A stretch of 44,059 nucleotides of DNA from Clostridia bacterium. GTDB lineage: Bacteria; Bacillota; Clostridia; Christensenellales; Borkfalkiaceae. The first letter of the stretch is position 1; each line of letters starts with the position of its first letter. Below are positions 1-6,530 of the stretch, piece by piece. The notes beneath the pieces are model-generated. The model saw only the letters and a program-made list of their open reading frames with translations, had not been told where the DNA came from and ran no database searches. The stretch covers positions 1 through 44,059 of the forward strand of contig JAFTQB010000062.1 in NCBI GenBank assembly GCA_017462985.1, given 5' to 3'. The translations under genes and the position numbers were made by a program.

Positions 1-1
1 C

Positions 2-601
2 GAAAGCACGCGTATATTCGCGGCGATCGGTGCGGCGCTTTGTTTCGGCGTTGCCATCGCTCTCGCGTTCAAGATCGGCGGCAGCAGCGGCGGCGCGGAT
101 ATTTTAGCCGTGATCATTCAAAAGAAATTCCCCGCTCCGTCTATCGCCTGGATGATCTTTGCCGTCAACGCGGTGATCATCGGTTCGTCCTTTTTCGTAT
201 TCTACGATCCCTCCTTGGGCGGCGCCGGCGCGACGGAAGGCAAGGTGCTTGCCCTCAATTTGATGCCTATCGCCCTTTCCCTTTTCGAATCGTATATCGA
301 AAGCAAAACAAACGACGCCGTTACCAACGGTTTCCAATCCGCGATCGAATTTAGAATCATTACCGATAAACCGGAAGAAATGTCGCTCGCGCTCATGACG
401 GAACTTTCCCGCGGCGTTACCTCTATCCCCGCAACGGGTATGTACACCAAAGAAAATCACGCGATGATCGTCTGCGTGATCAACCGCCGACAAGTGGTAG
501 CCTTAAAAAAAGTAATGCGGAAAGTCGATCCCAACGCCTTTGCCGTGATGTCGAACGTATCGCAAGTTTTGGGTCTTGGCTTCTATTCTTCGGAAGATTG
601 A
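2..601 (+). CDS. YitT family membrane protein (5'-partial)
   Basis: The reading frame is open from the window edge, so the N-terminus is missing. What remains is the last membrane segments followed by a cytoplasmic DUF2179-type domain. The motif GGSSGGADILAVIIQKKF, near the start of the visible part, is the characteristic YitT signature (usually GGSTGGTDILA). A hydrophobic segment follows (IAWMIFAVNAVIIGSSFFVFY). The C-terminal part with EFRIITDKPEEM and ATGMYTKENHAMIVCVINRRQ matches the DUF2179 fold of this family. These are conserved Firmicutes membrane proteins of unknown transport or signalling role. A terminator-like hairpin follows the stop codon, so this is the last gene of its transcript. 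Confidence 0.9.
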   Translation, partial: ESTRIFAAIGAALCFGVAIALAFKIGGSSGGADILAVIIQKKFPAPSIAWMIFAVNAVIIGSSFFVFYDPSLGGAGATEGKVLALNLMPIALSLFESYIESKTNDAVTNGFQSAIEFRIITDKPEEMSLALMTELSRGVTSIPATGMYTKENHAMIVCVINRRQVVALKKVMRKVDPNAFAVMSNVSQVLGLGFYSSED

Positions 602-672
602 AAAAAGCCTTTTGTTTCAAGGCGCGAGGCGCATTTTTTGACGAAAAGTGATCAAATATTGAAAAAATCCGT

Positions 673-722
673 AAAAAATCGCAAAAAATCCTTTATTTTC
701 AAGGGTTTGCGCGATTTTTTTT
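673..722 (+). terminator. Intrinsic terminator after the YitT gene
   Basis: An imperfect hairpin pairs AAAAAATCGC with GCGATTTTTT, with inner pairing of AATCCTT and AAGGGTT, and ends in a T-run. It separates the YitT gene from the HU promoter. Confidence 0.6.
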
Positions 723-733
723 GTTCCAACCCC

Positions 734-762
734 TTGACAAACGGTTCTTTATCCGTTATAAT
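734..762 (+). promoter_or_regulatory. Perfect-consensus sigma-A promoter of the HU gene
   Basis: TTGACA (734-739) and TATAAT (757-762) are separated by exactly 17 bp. Both hexamers match the consensus at every position, as expected for an abundant nucleoid protein. Transcription should start near 769, leaving a leader of about 54 nt. Confidence 0.9.
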
Positions 763-822
763 GTAGTTAATTACAGGAACGGACAAGTTCTGTAAAATCA
801 ATCTTAAAGGGGATAGAACTCT

Positions 823-1095
823 ATGAACAAAAGTGAATTGATTAAGGCAGTGGCAGCAAAAGCAGGCTTCACCAACAAAGACGCGGCGATCGCATACGAA
901 GCGCTCGTTGACGTAGTTACGGAAGCGTTGAAAGCAGGCGACAAAATCCAACTCGTTGGTCTTGGCACCATCGAAGTGAAAGAAGTTCCCGCTAAGACGG
1001 GCATCAACCCTCAAACGAAAGCTAAGGTTGAAATCCCCGCTTGCAAGAAGCCCGTTATGAAGTTTGGTAAGGCTTATAAAGACCTGTTCAACTAA
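823..1095 (+). CDS. hup: HU family DNA-binding protein
   Basis: This 90-residue protein has the full HU/IHF length and pattern. It starts MNKSELIKAVAAKAGF, has the helix pair ending in the GDKIQLVGLGTIEV turn, continues with the DNA-binding beta arm around INPQTKAKVEIPA, and ends KPVMKFGKAYKDLFN. HU dimers bend and compact DNA without strong sequence specificity. The arm is slightly divergent: GINPQT replaces the usual R-x-GRNPQT, so the Arg/Gly residues before NPQT are not canonical. An AAAGGGGA ribosome-binding site lies upstream of the ATG. The gene is monocistronic, between a perfect-consensus promoter and a strong terminator. Confidence 0.97.
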   Translation: MNKSELIKAVAAKAGFTNKDAAIAYEALVDVVTEALKAGDKIQLVGLGTIEVKEVPAKTGINPQTKAKVEIPACKKPVMKFGKAYKDLFN

Positions 1096-1111
1096 TCACT
1101 GACAACGAATT

Positions 1112-1146
1112 AAAAAACGAGGTAGCGCGTCTACCTCGTTTTTTAT
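1112..1146 (+). terminator. Terminator after HU
   Basis: A perfect hairpin (AACGAGGTAG / CTACCTCGTT, loop CGCGT) extends into flanking A- and T-runs. Confidence 0.92.
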
Positions 1147-1188
1147 TCTTGTTTTTTCGACATTTTTCCTCTTTTTTTGTCAGGGCTC

Positions 1189-1217
1189 TTGATTTTTGCT
1201 TATAAATATGATATATT
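1189..1217 (+). promoter_or_regulatory. Promoter of the first acyltransferase gene
   Basis: TTGATT (1189-1194) and TATATT (1212-1217) are separated by 17 bp, just downstream of the HU terminator. Confidence 0.7.
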
Positions 1218-1250
1218 GATAATAGCTTATTCCCCTTTCGAGGTACAAAA

Positions 1251-2516
1251 ATGGCAAAGAAAAAAATGACCGTTGCGCAAAAGATCCGCGCGCGGAAAAT
1301 CAAAACACCCCCTAAATTTATCTATCGCTTGCTTGCAGGCGTTTGGAAACTTCTATTTGAGAAAAAATACGGCGTGAGCTACACCTACGAAGCCGATCCA
1401 AGGAAAGAAAAAGGTCCGCATATCGTTGTGAGTAATCACGCTTCGCGCGCGGACTATATCTTTACGGGGCTTCCCTTGCTTCCCAACTGCTATAATTTCG
1501 TAGCGGGCTACAACGAATTTCACCGTTCGCATTTAGCGGGCGTATTCGGATTATTGCAAGTGATTCCAAAGAAAAATTTCACGCCCGATATCTATACGAT
1601 CAAGGCGATCACACGCATTTTGACGAGCGGCGGCAATATCGTGCTCTACCCCGAGGGGATGAACTCCATTTCAGGCGCAAATCAGCCCGTGGCGATCGGT
1701 ACGGGCAAGCTAATCAAGCATTTCCGCGTACCCGTGTACTACACCAAAATTCAAGGCGGATATTTAACGATGCCCAAATACAACCTCGACGAACGCTGCG
1801 GCAAGGTGGAAGTCGTGATCGGGAAAATGTTCACGCCTGAGGAAATCGACGCGATTTCGCCCGAAGCGATCGAAAAGAAGATGAACGAAACGCTTTATCA
1901 CGACGATTATGCGTGGAACAAGATCAAGGGCTACGAATACAAAAACGACGGCAACCTTGCCAAAGGTTTGGAAACGCTTTTGTATTATTGCCCCAAGTGC
2001 GGCAAGGAATTTACGATGAAAGGCGAGGGAAACGTATTCCGCTGTACCCATTGCGGCAACGGTATGACCATAAAAAATACCTACGAAATGATACCCTTGG
2101 ACGATTCCTGCGTGATCCCCGCAACGCAAACGGAATGGTTTAATTTGCAACGGGAACGGGAAAAGCTCGCCGTACAGGCGCCAGACTTTTGTTTGACGGC
2201 GAAAGTAAAATTAGGGAACTTACCCGATTTTGAATTATTGAAAGAACAAAAGACGAGCGAGATCGTAGGCGAAGGAACGATCACTTTGACGAAAGACGGC
2301 TTCACTTACGAGGGCACGAGAAACGGCGAAAACTTCCGTTTCCACCTTTCAACGGGGGAATTGCCGACTTACGGTATGTGCACGGATATTTCCCGTTTCT
2401 ACACCTTTTATAACGGCGAATTTATGGAATTTTATCCCGAAGAAAACAGCGTGGAAAAATGGTTTTTATGTACGGAAGAAATGCATAGATTTATGGGCGG
2501 AAAATGGAAAGAATAA
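1251..2516 (+). CDS. PlsC-like 1-acylglycerol-3-phosphate acyltransferase with C-terminal zinc ribbon
   Basis: The N-terminal half is a PlsC/LPLAT domain. The acyltransferase HX4D motif is NHASRAD (H63, D68), and the second conserved block is VLYPEGMNS (E135), where most relatives have EGTR. Residues 160-215 complete the domain. A zinc ribbon then follows with Cys pairs CPKC (247/250) and CTHC (265/268), after which comes about 150 residues of beta-rich sequence I do not recognise. Enzymes of this type transfer an acyl chain to lysophosphatidic acid at the inner membrane face in phospholipid synthesis. The zinc-ribbon extension is not part of standard PlsC and could bind a partner or nucleic acid (inference). 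GAGGT (1240-1244) supports the start. A paralogue with the same architecture lies at 26624-27901. Confidence 0.85.
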   Translation: MAKKKMTVAQKIRARKIKTPPKFIYRLLAGVWKLLFEKKYGVSYTYEADPRKEKGPHIVVSNHASRADYIFTGLPLLPNCYNFVAGYNEFHRSHLAGVFGLLQVIPKKNFTPDIYTIKAITRILTSGGNIVLYPEGMNSISGANQPVAIGTGKLIKHFRVPVYYTKIQGGYLTMPKYNLDERCGKVEVVIGKMFTPEEIDAISPEAIEKKMNETLYHDDYAWNKIKGYEYKNDGNLAKGLETLLYYCPKCGKEFTMKGEGNVFRCTHCGNGMTIKNTYEMIPLDDSCVIPATQTEWFNLQREREKLAVQAPDFCLTAKVKLGNLPDFELLKEQKTSEIVGEGTITLTKDGFTYEGTRNGENFRFHLSTGELPTYGMCTDISRFYTFYNGEFMEFYPEENSVEKWFLCTEEMHRFMGGKWKE

Positions 2517-2524
2517 AAAACGGC

Positions 2525-2567
2525 AAAAATACGGCTTGGAACGAAAATGTTCCAAGCCGTATTTTTT
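2525..2567 (+). terminator. Terminator after the first acyltransferase gene
   Basis: A long perfect stem (TACGGCTTGGAAC / GTTCCAAGCCGTA, loop GAAAAT) is flanked by A5 and T6. Confidence 0.92.
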
Positions 2568-2582
2568 ATTGTATTGGCGTTA

Positions 2583-2692
2583 TTTTGTACGAGATTGTCA
2601 CGCGCGCAAGCGCGCTCGCAATGACAGGGGGGGGAAGGAAAACTTGCCGCGCTACGCCCCGCGGGATTCTTGCGCAAACGTTCAGAATGACA
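2583..2692. repeat. Interspersed palindromic repeat, copy 1
   Basis: The segment starts TTTTGTACGAGATTG and runs to GCGCTCGCAATGACAG, matching the family seen at 36690, 38694 and 39184. A second repeat type follows from 2660 (GCGGGATTCTTGCG ... TTCAGAATGACAG). The short frames that can be read here are repeat-derived, and I see no gene between 2516 and 2755. Confidence 0.75.
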
Positions 2693-2696
2693 GCAC

Positions 2697-2726
2697 GAAA
2701 AACAAACCTTCTCGTCCTCGTGAAGG
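2697..2726 (-). terminator. Probable terminator of the LRR lipoprotein gene
   Basis: Read on the minus strand, CCTTCACG-AGGA-CGAGAAGG (one mismatch) is followed by TTTGTTTTT, about 30 nt after the stop codon of the lipoprotein gene. Confidence 0.55.
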
Positions 2727-2754
2727 AATGTTAAATTACGCCGCTTTTTCATCT

Positions 2755-5700
2755 TTACAAATATATTGTCCCATCGGTACAAATAACTTTAATAAAACTA
2801 TAATGACACCAATCAGACAACTTTTCTATGGAATTCCATTCTTGCATGGTTCCCTCATAAGAAACACATTGAATCATGTAGTGATAAAACGCAAATTTAC
2901 CAATTCGTTTTACACTTTTAGAAATTATTATGTCGGCGGAACTATCGCTCCTTACTTCACAGTCAGAAAAAGCATAATCCCCTATTACAACAACACTTTG
3001 CCCGATTATTATTGGTTGTGTAGGATTACAAAACTGAAAAGCGTATTCACCAATAGCAATAACATTATCGGGAATCGTTATACTTGATAAATCGTTATTA
3101 TAAAAAGCTTTATCTGCAATAACCCTTGTTTGCTCGTGAATGATACAACTCGTAGTATTAAGACCCTTTGACTTGATTAAAACGAGATAAAGATTTTCTT
3201 CGTTTCCTAAATAATACGCATTATCGTATTCGTTATAATGCAAGTTGTTACAATTTGTAAATGCAGAAGCGGAAACCTCTTCGATATTGTTCGGAAGGTT
3301 AATATTCTTTAAACTACAACCATAGAAAGCATTATTTTTAATCTCCGTTATGCTTTCGGGAATCGTTATATTTTCACTCAACTGACCATCTAAATATAAC
3401 TTTGCGCCATTATGCAAGGGATTGGAAGAAGATGAATTAAAACCAATCTTACACCAATTTTCAATATCCGTAATATAAACATCCGTTAAATTCTCACAGC
3501 CACTAAAAGCCGAATTTCCAACTTGGACGATATTATCCCCTATCGTTACGCTCAACAAATTGCTACAATTATTAAACGCCTGATAATAAATCAATTTTGT
3601 ATTTTCGTGAACAAGACAATCGGTAATATATTTATCTTTTGCTTTTATTAAAACTAAATAAGGATTACTTTCATTACCTAAATAATAAGCTTTATCATAT
3701 TCATTGTATTGCAAATTCCCACAATAATCAAAAACTCTTATGTCAATTGAAATTATACTATCGGGAATTGTTATGTTCTTCATAGGTGCACAACCATAAA
3801 ATGCATAATACCCTATCTTAGTTACGCTATCGGGAATTACTATTTTCGTTACGAATTCCCATTCCATAAACGCATAGGGTTTAATTTCGGTAACCGTATT
3901 CGGAATGACAATCTCCCCTTCAACCAATATTTCATTTATGTAAAACTTCGAACAAACGGCTACAGGGCTTGAACGTTCATCCGCAAACGAAATATTGCAC
4001 CAATCGGCTATATTTCCTGTATAGTATAAATTATTTATATTTGTGGAGTTAAACGCGGATGATTCAATAACGGATACGCTTTTACCAATTGTGAAGTTTG
4101 TTACTTCATCACAAAAACAAAACGCTTGATAATCGATAGTGCTAACATTATCTCCTATTTCAACATTTGTTAAGCCACTACAATGAGCAAAAGCCCAAGG
4201 ACCGATAGACGTTACACTATCGGAAATTTTTACACTCGTTAAATCCTCACGATAATAGAAAGCGTATCGATAAATTTCCGTAATAGTATTTGGGATGATT
4301 AAGTCCTTTTCCGCTCCCGTATATCCAAGCAAAATTTTTCTATCGACATCATTATAAAAGACGTAACCGTTTTCGTCAACAAGTTTACTCCCATCTTCCG
4401 AAGAATAAATATTTAAAGCATAATAACCGACGTAACCATTATTATTGCTAGTTTTTACTTCAAGAGACGATCGATTATACACTTCTACTAGCTTATAACA
4501 ATTATAAAAAGCATTACCGTCTATCGACGTTACGTTCTCACCTATCGTTACGCTTACCAAATTCGTACACCCGTAGAACGCGTAATCTTCGATCAACGTT
4601 ACGGAAGCAGCTATCACTACTTTAACAATCGTCGTATTTTCATAGAAAACCCTTTTGGAAATAACCGTTACGCCGTCGGGAATAACGATTTCCGTCGCCG
4701 TACCCGTATACTGCAATAACGTTTTCGTCGTATCCGTGGTATATAAAACAAATCCGTTTTCGTCCGTTTTCACCTCGCCCAATTCTTCGGGATTTTTCGT
4801 TACCGTAGTAGCGTTTTGTCCTATACCTCCGTACTCGCTTCCGCCGACCGCAAGCTCCAAGCTTGATTTGTTGTAAACTTCCACCAAGCTGTCGCAATTC
4901 GTAAACGCACCGCTTTCAATATCCGTTACCGAACCGCCAACCGTGATATGCACCAAATTTTCACAGCCCGCAAAAGCACTGCTACGAATAATCACGATCG
5001 TTTCCGAAACAACAACCTTCACGATAAACGTACAACCGTAAAACGCGTTTGCGCCGATCTCTTTCACAGGCAACCCGCCATATGTTTGCGGTAGCACGAT
5101 TTCCGAAGCCGTACAGCTTCCAACGCCGCTTATGGTATAATAAGATTTATCTTCGCTGAGCGTATATTCCAGCCCCTCTGTTTTCGGAGCTTGACAAACG
5201 GTACAGTTTCCGTTTTCATAAGTATGCGCGACAGTCGATTTTTCTTTTTTCATTTGCGCATTTCCGCAATCCGTACAACTGCGCGAATACCACGCGCCCG
5301 CGCAGGAAGAAAGCAAGTTCTGCCATTCGCCGTACGTATGCCCCGTCGCCTTCGTAAATAAGTATTCCTCGTTACCGCACAGCAAGCAAGTACGCGTTTG
5401 GTAGCCGATCGAACAACAGCTTTCTTTTTCACCGTACGCCCATTCGCCGTAGGAGTGTTCGCAAGCCGTCAAATCGCTCCCGTCCTCGCCCTTTACTTTT
5501 CCGAGATTTTTTTCTTCTTGCCCCGTTAATTTTACGATCAATTCGCCTTCGGTATTTACGTAAATACTTTCAATCCCTACTCCGTCAATACCGTTTGTTC
5601 CGTTTGATCCGTTCGATCCGTTCTGACCGTTTTCACCCGTTACCTTGCCGAGATTTTGTTCTTCTCGCCCCGTCAGCTTCACAATCAATTCGCCGCTTGA

Positions 5701-6150
5701 ATTTATGTAAACGGTTTCAATACCCACGCCGTCCACGCCGTTTGTACCGTTTTGCCCGTTTTGCCCGTTTTCCCCTTTCACGCTTCCGCAATCGATAGAG
5801 CTTCCGTTTGAAAGCGTAATGATAAGATTGCCGTCAAGATTGATCGACGCAGAAGAAATTCCTACGCCGTCTTCACCGTCTTCACCCTTTTCACCCTTTT
5901 CGCCGTCGCGCCCCGAAATACTTGCGATAAATTCTTCCAAAGTACCGCTATATCCCAGCTCTTGCGCTTTTGCGTAAACGGTTTGCATATCCCAAACGAG
6001 CGTTTCTTCGCCGTTCGTTCCCGTGCCTCCGGTTCCCGACTCCGCGCCCGTATCGCCGCCGTTTTGCTCGCAACCCGCAAGACCCCAAACGCCAAAAAGC
6101 GTAATCGCGCTCAGCAGTACCGACAATAACAACTTTCCGTATCGTTTCAT
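2755..6150 (-). CDS. Large surface lipoprotein: collagen-like modules plus BspA-type leucine-rich repeats
   Basis: The start is the ATG at 6150: GGAGG sits 6 nt upstream and the signal peptide MKRYGKLLLSVLLSAITLFG with lipobox LAGC (Cys27) follows directly. The frame stays open upstream but has no such support. Residues 80-220 hold three 46-49-residue modules, each a Gly-X-Y run (GEKGEKGEDGEDG, GENGQNGQNGTNG and similar) followed by a DGVGI ... GELIVKLTG strand unit. Residues 230-330 are a Cys-rich region with repeated TYGEW and CxxC pairs. The rest is LRR_5 (BspA-like) repeats of the type VTIGENVTSIDGNAFYNC, interrupted by two YNEYDxAYYLGNE inserts. BspA-type proteins are surface-exposed adhesins or glycan/host-protein binders. 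The ligand here cannot be told. The gene lies behind a structured, terminator-containing leader. Confidence 0.92.
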   Translation of the reverse strand: MKRYGKLLLSVLLSAITLFGVWGLAGCEQNGGDTGAESGTGGTGTNGEETLVWDMQTVYAKAQELGYSGTLEEFIASISGRDGEKGEKGEDGEDGVGISSASINLDGNLIITLSNGSSIDCGSVKGENGQNGQNGTNGVDGVGIETVYINSSGELIVKLTGREEQNLGKVTGENGQNGSNGSNGTNGIDGVGIESIYVNTEGELIVKLTGQEEKNLGKVKGEDGSDLTACEHSYGEWAYGEKESCCSIGYQTRTCLLCGNEEYLFTKATGHTYGEWQNLLSSCAGAWYSRSCTDCGNAQMKKEKSTVAHTYENGNCTVCQAPKTEGLEYTLSEDKSYYTISGVGSCTASEIVLPQTYGGLPVKEIGANAFYGCTFIVKVVVSETIVIIRSSAFAGCENLVHITVGGSVTDIESGAFTNCDSLVEVYNKSSLELAVGGSEYGGIGQNATTVTKNPEELGEVKTDENGFVLYTTDTTKTLLQYTGTATEIVIPDGVTVISKRVFYENTTIVKVVIAASVTLIEDYAFYGCTNLVSVTIGENVTSIDGNAFYNCYKLVEVYNRSSLEVKTSNNNGYVGYYALNIYSSEDGSKLVDENGYVFYNDVDRKILLGYTGAEKDLIIPNTITEIYRYAFYYREDLTSVKISDSVTSIGPWAFAHCSGLTNVEIGDNVSTIDYQAFCFCDEVTNFTIGKSVSVIESSAFNSTNINNLYYTGNIADWCNISFADERSSPVAVCSKFYINEILVEGEIVIPNTVTEIKPYAFMEWEFVTKIVIPDSVTKIGYYAFYGCAPMKNITIPDSIISIDIRVFDYCGNLQYNEYDKAYYLGNESNPYLVLIKAKDKYITDCLVHENTKLIYYQAFNNCSNLLSVTIGDNIVQVGNSAFSGCENLTDVYITDIENWCKIGFNSSSSNPLHNGAKLYLDGQLSENITIPESITEIKNNAFYGCSLKNINLPNNIEEVSASAFTNCNNLHYNEYDNAYYLGNEENLYLVLIKSKGLNTTSCIIHEQTRVIADKAFYNNDLSSITIPDNVIAIGEYAFQFCNPTQPIIIGQSVVVIGDYAFSDCEVRSDSSADIIISKSVKRIGKFAFYHYMIQCVSYEGTMQEWNSIEKLSDWCHYSFIKVICTDGTIYL
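5488..5913 (-). repeat. Three tandem collagen-like/beta modules within the LRR lipoprotein gene
   Basis: Residues 80-125, 126-171 and 172-220 of the lipoprotein are successive copies of one module. The second and third are close at the DNA level too, in the stretches encoding GELIVKLTG and NLGKV. The first has diverged. Confidence 0.8.
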
Positions 6151-6181
6151 AAAAAACCTCCATAAAATAATTTTTTGCAAT

Positions 6182-6215
6182 AAAAAAAGTGTCGTTTCGC
6201 AAAACGAAACGACAC
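6182..6215 (-). terminator. Intrinsic terminator inside the LRR gene leader
   Basis: On the minus strand the stem GTGTCGTTTCG / CGAAACGACAC (loop TTTTG) is followed by seven T. It ends only about 30 nt before the LRR start codon, with no room for a second promoter in between. Full-length mRNA should therefore need read-through. Confidence 0.85.
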
Positions 6216-6357
6216 CCGTAAAAATGTTCTTCCCGCTTTGCTGCGACACAATTTAATAAACAATAATTAAGCAAAGAGCATTATTGTAACGCGAAAAAGA
6301 TACACTTCCACCAAAGAAGTATATGCTCTTTGCAGCTTTTTATTAAATTATGTCGCA
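6182..6357 (-). ncRNA. Candidate structured leader RNA / attenuator of the LRR lipoprotein gene
   Basis: A promoter (6363-6391) predicts transcription starting at about 6356-6357. That is exactly the base of a long imperfect hairpin formed by 6242-6357: 19 pairs (TGCGACATAATTTAATAAA with its partner, one G-U), an internal loop, 11 perfect pairs (GCAAAGAGCAT / ATGCTCTTTGC), and a small apical hairpin (ATACTTC / GAAGTGTAT). A linker and the terminator at 6182-6215 follow. The architecture suits a cis-acting attenuator or a short stand-alone sRNA of about 175 nt. I recognise no known riboswitch class. An alternative reading is a 27-codon peptide, discussed among the rejected items. Function is inference. 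Confidence 0.5.
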
Positions 6358-6362
6358 CTTTC

Positions 6363-6391
6363 ATTTTACCACCTTTTGGATTTTATTGCAA
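6363..6391 (-). promoter_or_regulatory. Promoter of the structured leader / LRR lipoprotein
   Basis: On the minus strand TTGCAA (6391-6386) and TAAAAT (6368-6363) are separated by 17 bp, with an extended TGG before the -10 box. Confidence 0.7.
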
Positions 6392-6401
6392 CAAAAAACG
6401 C

Positions 6402-6422
6402 CTACTTAATTTAATTAAGTAG
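6402..6422. promoter_or_regulatory. Near-perfect 21-bp palindrome upstream of the LRR promoter
   Basis: CTACTTAAT-TTA-ATTAAGTAG has 9-bp arms and sits 11 bp upstream of the -35 box at 6386-6391. It could be an operator. Since the minus strand continues GCGTTTTTTG it could instead act as a weak terminator. Confidence 0.4.
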
Positions 6423-6432
6423 AGCGGCAAGC

Positions 6433-6470
6433 AAAAAGACGAACGCAAAGGCTTTTGGGTTCGTCTTTTT
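6433..6470. terminator. Terminator of the manA-ROK operon
   Basis: Perfect 12-bp arms (AAAAAGACGAAC / GTTCGTCTTTTT) surround a 14-nt loop. It lies 60 bp beyond the stop of the isomerase-kinase gene and works on paper in both directions. Confidence 0.75.
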
Positions 6471-6474
6471 ATTT

Positions 6475-6505
6475 TGTATGAGATTGCCGCATGCAGAGCC
6501 TGCGC
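6475..6505. repeat. Truncated copy of the interspersed repeat
   Basis: GTATGAGATTGCCGCATGCAGAG matches the left end of the copy at 38694 (TTTATGAGATTGCCACG, CGCAGAG). The right half is absent. Confidence 0.5.
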
Positions 6506-6530
6506 CCCAAGCGGTCGTTTTAATTGCTGT

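Noticed and set aside
2504-3087. Plus-strand frames following the first acyltransferase gene
   Set aside because: They read through a terminator, an interspersed repeat and the antisense of the LRR gene.
6242-6357. Long inverted repeat as an invertible promoter or mobile element
   Set aside because: The arms are imperfect, no recombinase is near, and no convincing target duplication is seen; placement exactly at the predicted transcript start fits an RNA hairpin better.
6182-6357. 6S RNA
   Set aside because: A long hairpin of suitable size is present, but the conserved open-bubble features of 6S RNA could not be recognised, and the RNA lies directly in front of a coding gene.
6285-6368. A 27-codon frame on the minus strand inside the leader (MKVRHNLIKSCKEH... 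ending FFALQ), resembling a small hydrophobic toxin
   Set aside because: Its ATG lies in the predicted -10 box (TAAAAT), so it would not be on the transcript, and its sequence is dictated by the hairpin arms. Kept only as an alternative reading.
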